Assembly: GCA_964036275.1 (NCBI GenBank)
Contig: OZ038437.1
Location: 16,028,090-16,092,089, forward strand
Reading direction: 5' to 3'
Source: Litoditis marina
Taxonomy: Eukaryota > Nematoda > Chromadorea > Rhabditida > Rhabditidae
Length of the DNA stretch: 64,000 nt
A model generated the notes under the pieces. It was not told where the DNA came from. It worked only from the letters and a program-made list of their open reading frames with translations, and made no database searches. The translations under genes and the position numbers were made by a program. Every line of letters starts with the position of its first letter. Position 1 is the stretch's first letter. Below are positions 22,440-35,710 of this stretch, piece after piece.

Positions 22440-23235
22440 TCGAAATCTGCCGGAAACTCCTAAACCCGTACTGTGGAAAGTGCAGTTTCTTACGTTGGGG
22501 CCTATTGTTACCCCTTTGTTCCTTATGAAAGAAACATTATCCCCCACACTCTGCTAATTATCTCTTTCTACTCTGTTATGCGATGCAAAACAAGGAAAAA
22601 GAGATCTCGCGCGTTTCCGAGAAATCTTTTTTTCCAAGAAACAATCAAAGAGCTAGGACTCGTAATTGAGCAGAAATCACATTGAAATAATGAACACCGC
22701 AGACTTGTAGTTTTATCCTGTTGGGATAAGACTAAGAAATACTCGATGTTTTTCTATATCATTCTCCCTCCTGATCAAGACACAACACTACTTTTAAATT
22801 CGTGGGTGGAAAATTGAAGATCTTGAAAGATAAATTGAGCGTTTCTGAGGTTTCCGAAGTGTTTTGGGGTGTTGATTGGTGTTAGGTTTTTGAAAGCTAG
22901 ATTTTAAGTCGAAAAATGCAAATTTTATAGTGAGCAAGTTTGGCGCAGTGCCAAAACATGTTGTTTGGTTTAAGCAGCTGACTAAAAACCACTAAAAGGA
23001 CAGGAAGGGAGTCGAGCGCATAGTCAGGTGCCCCAATAGAATCTATTTTGGGAAAAGAAAGTTAGTAAAGTTTTAAGATTGTTTTTACATTTCTTATAAT
23101 TGATGAAACTACATCATAGACTGAAGGTATATTGAGTGAAAGTTTGGAGTTGAAAGAACTGGAAAAAGCAAAATGGTAGTACACAATTCGGGTATGGACT
23201 AAAATTATCGATTGGAAGGTAAAATAGTTATTTGA
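22440..23235. other. gene-free stretch, nothing recognised
   Basis: AT-rich; only short open frames without matching splice signals. Confidence 0.45.
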
Positions 23236-23240
23236 CCTAC

Positions 23241-23339
23241 CCATTCTGTGCCGTGGAGCTGTGAAGAAACGAAAACCAGTTGGAGACGAGATTTCGAGCT
23301 GCCGACGGCATTTTCACCAGCGAAGGCATCGAACAACGC
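23241..23339 (-). CDS. candidate internal exon, unrecognised
   Basis: A 99-nt segment lies between a strong acceptor (TTCCTTCTTTGCAG) and a donor GTAGGT. It is open in phase 0-0 (ALFDAFAGENAV...) and also in a second frame beginning with an internal ATG (MPSLVKMPSAAR). It is GC-rich compared with its flanks. No partner exon was found on either side, so it may be a relic or part of a gene with long introns. Confidence 0.3.
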
Positions 23340-24244
23340 CTGCAAAGAAGGAAAACGTGAAAAACATGAAAAACGTAAAAGCTCACCCAAAACTCACGCG
23401 AATACACGTGAGATCTGCGTGTGAGAACGAACGGGAAAGAACATACAACGTTTGTGAGTACAGATGAACAAACGTGAAAGAAGTTAGAACTCACGTGATC
23501 AACGTGAAATCTCACATAGAAACGTCTGTGAATCAACGTATGAACATGATATTTTCAGAAAATGATACGGCGAGGTAGCTAAATACAGTACTTGAGCGTT
23601 CTATTCATAGTAAGTACATGATTCATAATTTGGGTACGTGACTGAAATCAAAGTAAAAACAAACTGAATTACAGGCTTGAATCACTATTGTTTTGGGTTT
23701 TAAGTTACATACGCATGAACTTTGTAGGCTATAAAAGTCATTAACATGACGAACTTTATCAATGTGAGCAATTCAGTGGAATAACTTTGTTCACTAACAA
23801 AACCTTTGTACCCTAGCTATGTACTTTAACGATTCACACGCGGTAACAGTGGGTTAGAACACACAAATAGAGATAATACATGCGTTTCGGACACAATAGT
23901 AAGGAGATTACCGCACCAGACAGTTTTCAGTCTATGTGCTTTATGAGGTTGACAAGTATTATGTAGGAAATGAACTAGTTGAACTTTAATTCTTGTGTTT
24001 TTCAGTTTAGGTCAAAATAAAGTATTCAAGTTTTCATCTGAAGTTGGTGAGAAGCACTCACGAGTCATACTTTCTACAGCCATAGACCCATTCTTAACTG
24101 CTATGGAACTACGAAACTACTATCAGAGTTGAATTACACGTTATTTATTATAATGAATTTTTTTTCATCAAACAAAACACGGGTTTAAGTTCAATCTGAG
24201 TGTTTGAGTTTTGATTGATTCTGATTCTACGTTGGTATGAAGTA

Positions 24245-24430
24245 CAGTCGTCGCCAACGGAAAAGCGGAAGGGTACTGTAAATCTCATTTTCGGCTGTGT
24301 GCAGACAAATGTGTTCGAATTCAAATCTTGACCGTTATGGGTTCTCGTAGCGCAGTGGTTGGCGCTCGGCTACAAAACTTTTGCTCGCAGGTTCGATCCT
24401 GGCGAGAGACAGAAAATTATAAATTTGGCA
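24245..24430 (+). mobile_element. tRNA-derived SINE, copy 3
   Basis: Plus-strand copy: head TACAGTCGTCGCCAACGG, box A TAGCGCAGTGGTTGGCGC, box B GGTTCGATCCTGG, GAGAGAC, tail AAATTTGGCA. Confidence 0.8.
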
Positions 24431-24439
24431 TCCCGTCTA

Positions 24440-26610
24440 CTCACTAGGTGCTGATGTGGTTTACGAGCTTTGTCAATGCGCCTGCGGTGAGTGAACGACA
24501 AGTTAATTGTTGTGTTCAAGTAGACCCCCAACCTGCTTCCCTCTCTAAGAGGAGTTGTTTTCAGTGCATGAATTTCTTGTTTAATGAGGTTGGCTGCAGA
24601 ATTTGTAATACCCGGGAGAAATATCTGTTTACTAGTTTTGTTTATTTATGGCTCACGCCAGTAATTGGAATTGTCCTCGAGTGAAGCGATTCTAGAAACC
24701 TTCTAACTCTTGGAATTTTGCAATCACCTAAATCTGAACTGAGATAATAGATAAAAAGAAACAATTAACTGAAGCAATGAAATAACAAAATTTGACAGTT
24801 TGAATCGTAATGTCATCTGCTTACACAGAATAACTCATATCGATTCAAAAGTAAAAGGAGTTCAAACTAGGGATCCAACTACAAGTTCACAATCTCAACT
24901 TGAGAAAACCTAAACATAAGGAAGCTGTGAAAGTCTTTTAATCGCCCTTTGTCAAGCTGTGGGCGGGTGGTCAACTTTAGTCAAATTAGCCACAACTAGG
25001 CTCCCTTTATAGAGAACAAGAAACACTAATGTGAACTAAAGGAAATGTTTGTTGTTCACAAATGGGAGGTTTAGACAAACAATTTGGAGAGAGCTTTTAA
25101 CCGACAATCACATGTGTTCACGTGTTTTTAGCTTTTATCATGTTTTCACTCAAATCGGGTTCATGTAAATTTAACACCACTGAAATCGGATTAGATTACT
25201 AGTTTGTCAGAATATAGATTTCCGTTGAATCGAAAATCAGATATTTTCAGTGGATTGGTGAAAAACAATTGTGTGATTGAGTGGCTAGACACCTAATGTG
25301 TGGCTAGATTGGGATATACTTTCCGTATAATAAAGTTGATGTGTGATTCACAGAGTGGACCTTATTGAAAGTTGTCATATCATATGATGCACGTGAAGTT
25401 CATTGGAGAACACGTACACTTGAGTTACTGGTCGTCAAATTACGATTATTTTCTGTTGTTGCATTTAACATGATAATTCAAATGTTCCTCTCTAAAAAAA
25501 GTGTTCGAGAACTTCAACAGTGTTCGAAGCTCAAGTTACTGTCAGTGTCAAGTTTTAAGGAACTATCCGGAAATTAAGTTGAGAACTTTCTCGCGAAAGT
25601 AGAGAAACATCAAGAAACGTGCTACGCTTTGATCATCTAGAAATTGGGTAACGTTTTTGATTATCCGGAAGTGCCGCGACAAACATGTAAATTCTCAAGG
25701 GAAACATGACGAGTTTGCTCAACCTAATGCAGTCCCAAAAAAGAAAAGTTTTCGGAGAACTTCATGGCAATTTCTGCAAACTTTGAAGGATAAGGTAGAA
25801 TAACGTTGCAGCACCTCAAAATTCAAACAAATGTGAAAGTAAATTTTTTCAATGTTCTAGAAGTTTCGAGCGTTTCTTGGGGTTTCATTTCTTACTGGTT
25901 GAATTACCGACTAGATGTAACAGAAGTAAAAGTTTTTTTTAGCAATTCACAAGTCGTGAACAAATCACAAATCTGTTGAGACAAAACGATCATCGTAACT
26001 ACATAACCCACAAAAATGACCGAATTTTTAACGTGCGGGAAAGTTAAAAATAGGTCTTATAGCCCGGAGAGGGCATTCTGTATACTCTCCGAAAACAACT
26101 ATTCTCATTAAATTATGATATTCGTACAGAGATCTTCAATTCAGAACAGACCAAGCAGAAGCTCAAAAAGAGAATAACAATACTATATCTGAACGCATAG
26201 AACAGTAGTGAAATAACAAGATTCTCGGAAATTAAAAAGTGTTTGTTCACTTTTCAAATTTCCGGGAAAAGGGGAACTAAAACATGCTACACAACACTAG
26301 TGTGGTCCAATATAGCTTCATGTCAATCCCACTCATTGAAACATTATATGACGTAGTAGAATAGTTTCCTACTTTTCATTATCAAGTTCAGGTCAAGACT
26401 CATGTTTTATATAGATTGATTGAAACCACGATCATACTCTTGAAAACATTGGTTGGAGATGAAGTTAGAGTAAATGTTGTATTGGTTATAGATTGTACAA
26501 GTTCAATCAATACGCATGTTTAGAACGGTGATTATACACTAGATCCAAATGTGCACAAAATCATGAGAATGACATCCTCACGAGTGAAATTGAAAACTGC
26601 CACTAAAAAA
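24440..26610. other. gene-free stretch, nothing recognised
   Basis: A short Cys-containing frame (24448-24684) next to the SINE lacks family similarity. No paired exons or repeats stand out. Confidence 0.4.
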
Positions 26611-28790
26611 GGTGGGGGGGGGGGTCACAATGTATTCAACTCAATTTCACTAATGTTATCTGGGTGTGAAATACTATACATCAAGTCTCACGCACATTTC
26701 TAATGGGCGTGAGTTGGAGCATTGAAAACAACTTGTTTTCGAGAGAAGTCTAAAATGTTCACAGGGCCTATTCAAATGGAATTGAATTGAAATAACGACA
26801 AACTCACTTGTTCTTGTAAAGAAACAAGTCATCGTCATGATTTTTAATCTTTTTCGATTTCACGCTGACTTAGTGCAAGCAGATTACTAACGCGTCGATG
26901 CGTTAGTAAACTAGTAAACTCCAAAGTTCAAGAAAAATTGGTAAATAGTTAGTTTTCATTACACTCTACATTGGTGAAATGAAAACATCAAGTCATAAAG
27001 ATACCTTCTAAAAAGACTGTAAAAAAGTAAACAGTGAATAGCTTCATAACCTAATTGAATAAGTCATCACTCACAATCTCGTTTGTTTGTTACAGAAACT
27101 TGAAACAAGAATGATCAAAAACCAAATTCTTCACTGTTCACAAAACTTCGCAGTTCTCCGTGTTCTTGTTAGAATAGTATGAAAAAGAAATGAGCTCACG
27201 TGTTTTGGTACTTTCACGTGTCGTTTAAAATCACATGCAATGGATCGATAAAACGTAATAAGAAATTTATCTCGAAGTTTTACGTGACTTCTAATTTTTC
27301 TGGACAATACAACGTGCGCATTGGCTATTTTCAACGAGACAGCCAGCCACTTGACAAATTTATGCTAACTCCATGGACTTTGGGTTTTTTCTAGTGTGAC
27401 TCGTCTGGGTCCGAAAAAACAACACAGAGAGTGACCAAATTTTGTTCTGGTTTTATACCAATACACGTCTTATTTCACGATTTTTGAACGGAACGCAACG
27501 GAATCAATTTACAAACACATCCTATACTTTTCTGGCGGAAGCGTAAGATCTAATAATGATTTCCATGTTTTGCTGTAGATAACCTTGGCATGTTGTACAA
27601 TGTTGGGTTTCTTGTTTGAACCGAAAAACAAGGTAGTATGGATCTCTGAAGCAAATCCGCCGAAACGTCTGTACTCGTGTTTTGGTTCAAATAAGAAACC
27701 CAACACTAATCTTATAGTGATTAACAGAAATACAGAGAAAAACTAGGAAAAGCCCTTAATAAACTCTAAGTACCCAATATAATTGGTAGTAAAGTTGAGG
27801 GTAGTGAAGCATTGTTTACTACAATCCAAAGCTTTTCCCACGATCAAACCAAAAAACATAAATTGCCGATCTCAATCTTTTCTGGCCAACCCCGACAAAC
27901 GAATTGGATTCTGAGTCCACAGCAACTTTACGATCGTGACCGAGCAAAAATCAAAAAAGTTTGAAAAAACATAGTTCTCCAATCGGAAAATACTAAAAAG
28001 GAGTAGAACTATTCCATCAAAAATAACAAGACAATTTATGTCGTTTTGAAATTCGCATGATAGAAGCCCAAGTAGGAATGAAAATAACTAGAACAACTAC
28101 ATGTTTGCACTTTCGTTATGTTAGTCAGTCCACCTTTAAGATTCGCTAAAAAAACTAAAACAGATAAGATAAAGTCACAACAGAAGCATATTGATTAGTC
28201 GTTGATGTTCTGAGCTGTGAAAGAAGCACTGATCACAAACATAACCGATATGATAAGTAACCGAAAATTCACCAAGGTTCAATAAATTACCCGAGGGAAA
28301 ATAAGGAACCAGAAGTAGCTATTCGACTCTGACACGAAGTCCGAAATGTGAAAATATTGAACTCAATTAAGATCCTTAGCTGTGACATATCAATTTAAGA
28401 ACGTGATTTTGTGAGAAAAAGTCTAGTTTTCTAATCAACTGTCAATTTACATTCAGTAATGAAAAAAATATCTCGATTAACAACTCTAACTGTGAAAAAT
28501 ATAAGTTTCGGAACGTGATTTTGTGAGAAAAATACTAATTCTCTAATAAAGTGTCAATTTAAATTCAGCTATGATTGATTGCTGTCACATGTAGCAGCTG
28601 AATTCTGATTTGGAATTGGCGAGATGAATTGGCTGTTTTTACTTCATTATCAAAACTAAATTAATGTTCGACTCTTGATTTGAAATGAAATGAATATCTT
28701 AGCAGTCCAAATCCGAATAGTCTCATTGACACACGTGTTATACACGTGAGTTAAAGGGAACGGCGTGACCGTGTTGTTATCACCTGAACA
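26611..28790. other. gene-free stretch with poly-G and one foldback
   Basis: G run at about 26621-26631. Inverted TTGGGTTTCTTGTTTGAACC / GGTTCAAATAAGAAACCCAA at 27600-27706. A plus frame open over 27768-27965 contains coding-like SGQPRQTNWILSP but lacks start and splice sites. Confidence 0.4.
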
Positions 28791-28793
28791 GTG

Positions 28794-28985
28794 TATAGTC
28801 GTCGCCCATGGAAAGGCTAGAGGGTACTGTATATTTCACTTTCCGATGTGTACGCACACATGTTGTCGATTCCAAAGCCTGCCAGTTGGTGCTCTAATAG
28901 CGCAGTGGTTAGCGCCCTATTATGAAACATTTGCTCGCAGGTTCGATCCCGGCCAGAGACAGTAATTTATAAAATTGGCACTCAC
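28794..28985 (+). mobile_element. tRNA-derived SINE, copy 4
   Basis: Head TATAGTCGTCGCCCATGG, box A TAGCGCAGTGGTTAGCGCC, box B GGTTCGATCCCGG, tail AAATTGGCACTCAC. One of the best preserved copies. Confidence 0.85.
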
Positions 28986-29395
28986 CATAACCTAACCTCC
29001 TTTGTAGTTTGCTCTCGATACAAGACAAAATTCCCAAATTTATACCAAATAGTGACAGAATTAATTCACAAACACAGTGGTATAGGAAGAAATACACCGA
29101 ATGCTTTGAAAAGGGCTGGCCCTATATTCGGTTGGAACCATTCAAATTCCAAAAGTTTAAATAAAAATAGTTGATAAGCGTGATGCTTTTATTACTTTAT
29201 GTACCAAAAGTGTGCTATTAGATTGAATCCTGGTGCAGAAAAAAGATTGGGTCTTCTTTAAAACACTTAGTTAAATGTCGCGCATATTTCATGTCCTTGT
29301 AGTGAGAAGTTTTGAGATAGATCAGGCACTAATATTAAGCAGTTGTGTGACATTTTCAGAATAATGTAGAGCATGCAGGGTAATGTTTTGACAGA

Positions 29396-29640
29396 AGAGG
29401 GAGAGAGAGAGAGAGGGGGAGAATAGAGAAGAAAGAGAGAAAGATAGAAGAAGAAAAGAAGATGTAGGAGAGAAATATAGGTAGAGACAAAGATGCATCT
29501 AACTATGCAGAGAGAGAAAGAGTGAGAGAGAGAAAAATATAGTGAGAGATAGAGAGCAATAGAGATTATAGAGGTAGAAAGAGGGGAGGTAGTGAGAGAG
29601 GGAGAGAGATCTAGATGCGTAGAGAGAGAGAAGAAGAGTT
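29396..29640. repeat. GA-rich purine tract
   Basis: Imperfect (GA)n / AGAGAG sequence with occasional TAG and ATAGA units, strongly purine on the plus strand. Confidence 0.8.
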
Positions 29641-29921
29641 CTTCTCATCTATGTTTTCATCTCGGGCTCTCACGTGCTATTGACGTAAGCTGCAATTGAC
29701 ATTGCAAGAGAAGTGAAATGGAAGAAGTGAGAAAAACATCGCAATCGATTAATAAAAATGTATCTTTGCAAGATGTACTCTGAAAGTCCAACGAAAAATA
29801 AAAATTTGTTTATTCCGATAATAAAAAAATATTCTTAAATTTTCTATCTAAAACTAAAATGAGATTATTCTCTGCATTTCACGCAATGTAAGGAAAACCC
29901 GATGATGCACCAAACATAGTA

Positions 29922-30112
29922 AGTGCCAAATATATAAATTTATGTCTCTCGCCGGAATCGAACCTGCGAGCAAAATCTTCGTAGCAGAGCGCTAACCACT
30001 GCGCTATCAGAGCACATGACTAGCAAGCTTTGGAATCGAGGACACGTGTGGGTGCACAGCGGAAAGTTAGATATACAGTACCCTCCCGCCATTCCGTTGG
30101 CGACGACTATAG
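29922..30112 (-). mobile_element. tRNA-derived SINE, copy 5
   Basis: Well-preserved minus-strand copy. On the plus strand it reads GTCTCTCGCCGGAATCGAAC (box B complement) through GCGACGACTATAG (head). Confidence 0.85.
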
Positions 30113-30861
30113 TCAACGAATTCCAGCCGGGAGGCTACGAGTTCAAACTACAAACACTCAGTAGAAGTGGTTGCTTCGGGAAGTGACCCTATGCTTGTAT
30201 ATAATTAAAGGGACCGTACCTCTATAATGTGCTATGTACGTAATTTTTGAAATATGAAAAATTTCATTTATTCTGTTTCGCGATGAAAGTCATTTATTCT
30301 GTTTGAGATGACACATTATTACGGAGCAAAACAGAAACCAACGAGATTTGGATTACTGTAATGCAGCAATCCTTAATCTATCACTGCTTTGTAGTTATCA
30401 TGATATTTACAAATCTTTCTCCACAGATTTCATATTAATAAATTTGGCCATCTTTTGAATGTGGTTTTGTAATTTTATGGACATTTTGAAAATTTCGTAC
30501 GTAGGTGAACTCGGCGGTGTATGTACGTGCGCGTGGTCGCGCCACATTTTCGAGAACACGGAGCAAGACAGGAAGTTGACACCTATATGAATGATTTCGG
30601 TTTTTTAATGTGAACAATACCAACTAATCAGCTCGAACCTCCCAATTAAAAAGGAACGTTCCCTTTAATGTAGACTAAATATACATGTAGTGAAAGCATA
30701 TTGAGAGTGAATACTGATATGGCTATGTAACATACTACATTCACTATTTCAAGATGTGAGATCAGACTATGTCAAGATAGAATTAATGTTTCTTAGAAGT
30801 AGAGGAAATTTGTGGTTCCACGTAAACATGTGAAACGCTTCTATGAACTGGTAGTGTCATA

Positions 30862-31274
30862 TACTCTGTTTCACCAATCGATGTCCTTCTACAGTAATCC
30901 GTCAAATATTGAGGAGGTGTTTACTAATGAACGATTCATCATTTTGGTCTTAATCTTTCGAAGTTTGTAGTAGTAAAAATAAAGAGGACATTACGAAAAT
31001 TTGAAGAACATCCAGAAAGATCAACATACCAAACGTTGACCTGAGTACGTATGCTAGAAGATCCCGGCACCCTCATCCCAACCTGCGTCTCCTCATACAT
31101 ACGTTATTTCTCTGCTCTTACATCCCGTCGGGATGTAAGAGACGAGAAATAGTGAGGCAGAGCGAGAGACGCAGAACGGGATGAAGGTGTCGGGATCTTC
31201 TAGCATACGTACTCTGAAAGTTTGAGCAAATTACTGTAGAGGGTCATAACATAAGTCGGTGAAACAAACTATAT
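30862..31274. mobile_element. D240 MITE, copy 1, interrupted by Pal-A
   Basis: TIRs TTTCACCAATCGATGTCC..TACAGTAATCCG and TTACTGTAGAGGG..GAAACAAACTATA. A Pal-A copy is inserted at 31043-31213, so D240 was here first. Other copies: 41795-42030 and 52386-52622; half at 57044-57086. Confidence 0.75.
31043..31213. mobile_element. Pal-A palindromic MITE, copy 2 (nested in D240)
   Basis: GAGTACGTATGCTAGAAGAT and its inverse bound the copy, with internal CATCCCGTCGGGATG palindrome. Confidence 0.8.
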
Positions 31275-31779
31275 AACTTGCCTTGTACACTGAGTTCAAA
31301 TTGACAAACTGTTCGAAGTTTTACAACCTATGAAAATAGTAAGGTGCTAAATGTGAGAATAAAAGTATTAAAGTCTACTTCTTGGTGAAATAACCTGGTG
31401 GTTAGGTCGAGATGTACATAATGAGATCACCCATTGGCATTTCATGTGAGTTTTGAAAATGATAAATATTCAGGATGTTGAGAGAAATTCTAGTTCTACT
31501 TTAAATGGAGAAAGCTTGCGGTTAGGCCAAGCTGTAACATGATTTAGTTACCCATTGGCATTTTCTCAGAGTACTGCTTTAGAATTCCCCAGAGATGCGC
31601 AGATCGCAGTACTTATTTACGAGTTTTATGAGAAATATCGAGGTCTCGACATGTTAATCGCTCAATCCGAAACATGAGGTTAGAGCAGGACGACTATGTG
31701 GACCCATCCCGGCGCACCTTTAAACTGAAACTGAAAAATATATTGCAGTTTCCTTAAGTCCTTTAGACTCTAGCGTTGG

Positions 31780-32090
31780 GATTTCATACTTCATATTTAA
31801 TATTTCATATTGTTTCACTCAGCATCGTTTCGAGGCGGTGATCATCTTCAAATCACATTATCATGAAAACGTCTTCTTTTGCAGTAGTGGTACAGTTGAT
31901 CCCTCATGGTGGACATTCGTATATTCTGAGACAGATCGAGTGACATGCCAGAAACAACAGTAGAACCATCTGACGACGAATCGACTGTGAAAATGCATTC
32001 CTGTTGGGAATACAGGCCAGCGTTTCCCAGTCCACATCTAGGGGAAAAATCTTGATACCAACCTGCGGTTCTCACTTTGCACACTATTTA
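31780..32090 (-). mobile_element. LINE-like 3' end (K family), copy 2
   Basis: Minus-strand copy with protein-like text GLGNAGLYSQQE (compare LGIAGPYFQQE in copy 1) and a GATGATCACCGCCTCG block. Its tail of AATATGAA units is seen on the plus strand as TTCATATTTAATATTTCATA. An adjacent AGG-type half element lies at 31687-31760. Confidence 0.5.
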
Positions 32091-33009
32091 GCTGCCAGAC
32101 GCGTATCCCGATTTGATATTCAAGCAGAGTGATAGCATATATTGGAGGCGCAGGTTTGAATACTTTCTAGAACATGTTTTTTTTACGCGTTCTACCTTTC
32201 AAAAAAGTAGATCTCTAGTTTAAGACCTACAAACGTATTTATAACATGCCAAAACACAATCATTCTGACTAAGACAAGACTCACTTTTAGCTGACTAATA
32301 ACAACACTTATACCTAGCAACTTTCGCATTAATCACGGGTGCACAAAGTGCAAATGCCAATTAGCTGAATATAAAAAATAATCCGATTTATTCTGCTGAA
32401 TAGGAATATTTTGTTTAGAGGCAAGTGCCTCAGCGCATTTGAAAGGGGGTTATTATTGGTTCAAAATGAGTAGGCCGAAAGAGCAAAGAGTCCAGTTAAT
32501 AGACGTCATTTGCACATAGAAATGTCACTCTAAGGTGGTTCTGGGTAATGGTAATTTGGTTGTAAATACAACAGTAACCAACGGTTTGTAGAGTTGTTTT
32601 TCAGGGAAAACATTTTTGTATTCTTTTCAAAATAGTATTTTCACACATCTCAAGCAGTCACTCTAGGCTGGTTCTGGGTGGTTGCAGAAACGGCTGTAGA
32701 TAGTGTAGATCAAGCCTTAACTCACGTGAAATGTTTGACTTTGAAATGGTTAACGATAACGTGACTGGTGATGCATGTTTACAAACAATTGTAACTTAGT
32801 GTTTATTCATTTTCAATAAACTTCAGATGAAGAGTTGTGATTGTACAACTCATTATGCGTCCCTAAATCTGTACACAGCTCAAATAGAAATGTCACTCTA
32901 AGGTGACGCTGGATCGTTTCAGAATGGAGAAAAACGTTTCATAACTGTGGAGAAAAAAAACGTCAACGTGAAAATACGTTAAAAACACATTTGAGTTGGA
33001 AAGCAGTTG

Positions 33010-33790
33010 AAAAGCGTACGAAAAGCCTTTCTGCCAATTTTGTGGGAAAGTTAGAAAACATTAGGTACAGTGTCAACTCTTTGTTAACTAACGAGATCAT
33101 ATCTAACAAAGGAACCCTATTAACAAGAAACTGAACCCTACCTAGATAAATTAATCTCAGAGATCATGAAACATTGTAGGGGTACGTGAGGACCGCAGCA
33201 CGCAATGAGAGAGAATTATGATGTCCCCGATTATTAATAATTGAGACAAAATTGACGTCGACCGAAAAATGGGTTGGTTTTCAGTGGTTTGCTCAAATGG
33301 TGCGTTAAAGAAGATCGATTATGTGGTTCAATCGCAAAGCTTCAGTCCTTTAAACTGCAATACATTTCTCAGTTACAGTTTAAAGGACCGTTGATTGGTC
33401 CACATAAACGTTCTTCTTTAAGTTAGAAACGCCAATGGTAAAAACACGACGAAATGTTTTAGCGTAGTAGCGTCATGAACTTTCACTCTAAACCTATGAA
33501 AATTTTTCAGAGATCATGGAATGTTGTAGTGGTACGTGTACATTTCAACACGCGACCAACATTGTTGGATGAGGTCTCCGGTTATTAATAATTGAATCGA
33601 AACTGACGTCCACCGAAAAATGGGTTGGTTTTCGCGCGCGAGCTGCAGATAATGTGAAATATGCATGGAATTCCCATGTTTGGGTGGTTATGGCGTACGA
33701 AAAGCTTTTCTCTGAATTTTGTGGGAAAGTTAGAGAACATTGGGTACAGTGTCAATTCTTTGTTAACTAACGAAATCATATTAAACATTT
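33010..33790 (+). repeat. partial tandem duplication interrupted by an AGG MITE
   Basis: Block A (GTACGAAAAGC..GTTAACTAACGA) occurs at 33013-33110 and 33693-33787. Block B (GAGATCATG..CCGAAAAATGGGTTGG) occurs at 33162-33285 and 33511-33640. All copies are direct. The AGG MITE at 33312-33419 splits the middle. A shorter repeated CACTCTAAGGTGG motif lies just upstream at 32523, 32655 and 32889. Confidence 0.6.
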
Positions 33791-34312
33791 ATTAACTTAT
33801 TATGAAGAACAAAACAAAATGCCTAGGTAACTAAAGTTTGTAATCGGCAAACTAGTCAGTTTGCGCGGGCAAACTTATAATTTTATAAAAAAATTCATAT
33901 TTTCTCACATATAATTAACAAATCAATAAAATAGGGTTAATGAATTCATTTAAAAGCGGTGTGAACAGTTGTGGGAGTTCAATTGGCGTGTTCATAATAA
34001 TTTAGTTCACAATTGCGTCTGAAATGTCAAGTTTAATCGAACAAAGTTAACATTCTGGCGTTTCCGAAAAACCATTAGTTTTTCTATTTTGTTTATATAT
34101 AAAGCAGGTGGTTGGGCGCCACATCGTGGACAGAATAAATAAATGCTTACAATTCACAAAGAATAAAGAGTGAAATTAGAAAACATGAGGAAACGTAAAC
34201 AAAACACTTTTTTCGCAGTTTTATGATGCTTTTTTGATTTTCAAGTTTAGAGACGTGACTTTTTCTCTAGAGATAGTATTTCAGAACAAAGTGTACCTAT
34301 CGACAAGTTAGA

Positions 34313-34547
34313 TATAGTCTTTTCCATTCCTACTGAGACTTCAACAGTTAGATTTCGAAATTTCCAAGCCGTGTTGCTCACTCACTTTTGATCGGGGAAG
34401 TTGAGGATTTTCGTACCTCATTCTCCTTCTCAGGTAGAGTAAATACACGAGAGCATTTTCCATGAATTACATTTCCAGCTTCATAACAGCTTTCAGAAAG
34501 TTTGTATGGTTACTGTAGGAGTCTCAGTAGGAATGGTGCGAACTATA
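34313..34547. mobile_element. E220 MITE, copy 2
   Basis: TATAGTCTTTTCCATTCCTA at the left and GGAATGGTGCGAACTATA at the right; same interior as the copies at 20274 and 60075. Confidence 0.8.
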
Positions 34548-35552
34548 AGTGTCCAGATCTTACTCACAGTTTTCCCAGCAATTACGAAAACATATGATAC
34601 AAATACGTGGTTTTTTTTCTAGGATTTGATTAGTGACTAACATCTCAGCTTCTCTAGGGTTTTAACTAGGCTTATTTACTTCAAATAATTGTTTACACGT
34701 GTTTTAAGACGTAAGATCGTGTCAGAAGACAGGATACGGAGAATTCACTAATCATCCAAATGAATGGTGCTTTACGGGAATAAACAAGTTTTTCTTAACT
34801 CTTTTGAGTTAAGCAAACTATTGATAGTTTTCTCATTCGATTTTCTTCCATGTGCAGTGAAAAATCCCCGACCAAGTTAAAGTAAATGAAATGATCAAAA
34901 AGCCCGAATGGGTACTGTTGTAATTTAAGTAGTAATGACGGAGCTTATTCATACTGAAAATCAAACTGGGAAAGATTTTCGAAGACGTTCGGGTTTTTGA
35001 ACACGTGAATTATTTCGAATATGAACTTCGAAACGAACGTTCTCAACCAATATTTCATCAGAAAATAATGATTACGGTAAAAGTCCACGAAACATTCATG
35101 TGAACTATACGCTGTCTGAATCGACGATTCAACTTGATAAATTAATTTTCACAGGTCAACGTTTTCAAACACGTGAATAATCTCTGGTAAAAGTTTTAAA
35201 AGAAACGTTTCCGAACATGACAAAGTCTTCATTTGAATTATGAATACGGTAAGAAACCACGTAGGAATGAAGAAGACTATAGGCCGTCTGGCTGAACGTT
35301 CAAATTGGTATAATTCTATTCGAATTGCGTCGGCGGCAATTTGGAGAATAATTGAATTATGGGAATTCGTGCAACTACATTCCGCTAACTATAAACCATA
35401 ATGAAGCACGTCAAATTAATTATTATCGAGTGGGGATGTCCCCTTTTCAAAGGCGTTTTTCAGAGATGCGGGTAATTTTGTTAGGATTTGCTAGAGTACG
35501 AATGTACTCTAGGCTAGCAATCTCATATGGTAAGATTTTGATCTGTTTCGGC

Positions 35553-35710
35553 TTTAGTCGTTGCCAATGACAAGCGAAAGGGTACTGTATATCTCAAATG
35601 TTTTCTGTGTACAGACACATTTCATCGATTCTAATGTTTTTCGGTATTGTAGCGCAGTGATTAGCCGCGACCTACGAATCTTTTAGTCGCAGGTTCGATT
35701 CCGATATATG
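35553..35710 (+). mobile_element. tRNA-derived SINE, copy 6 (diverged)
   Basis: TTTAGTCGTTGCC head, TAGCGCAGTGATTAGCCGCG box A and GGTTCGATTCCG box B; the 3' tail is truncated. Confidence 0.7.
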
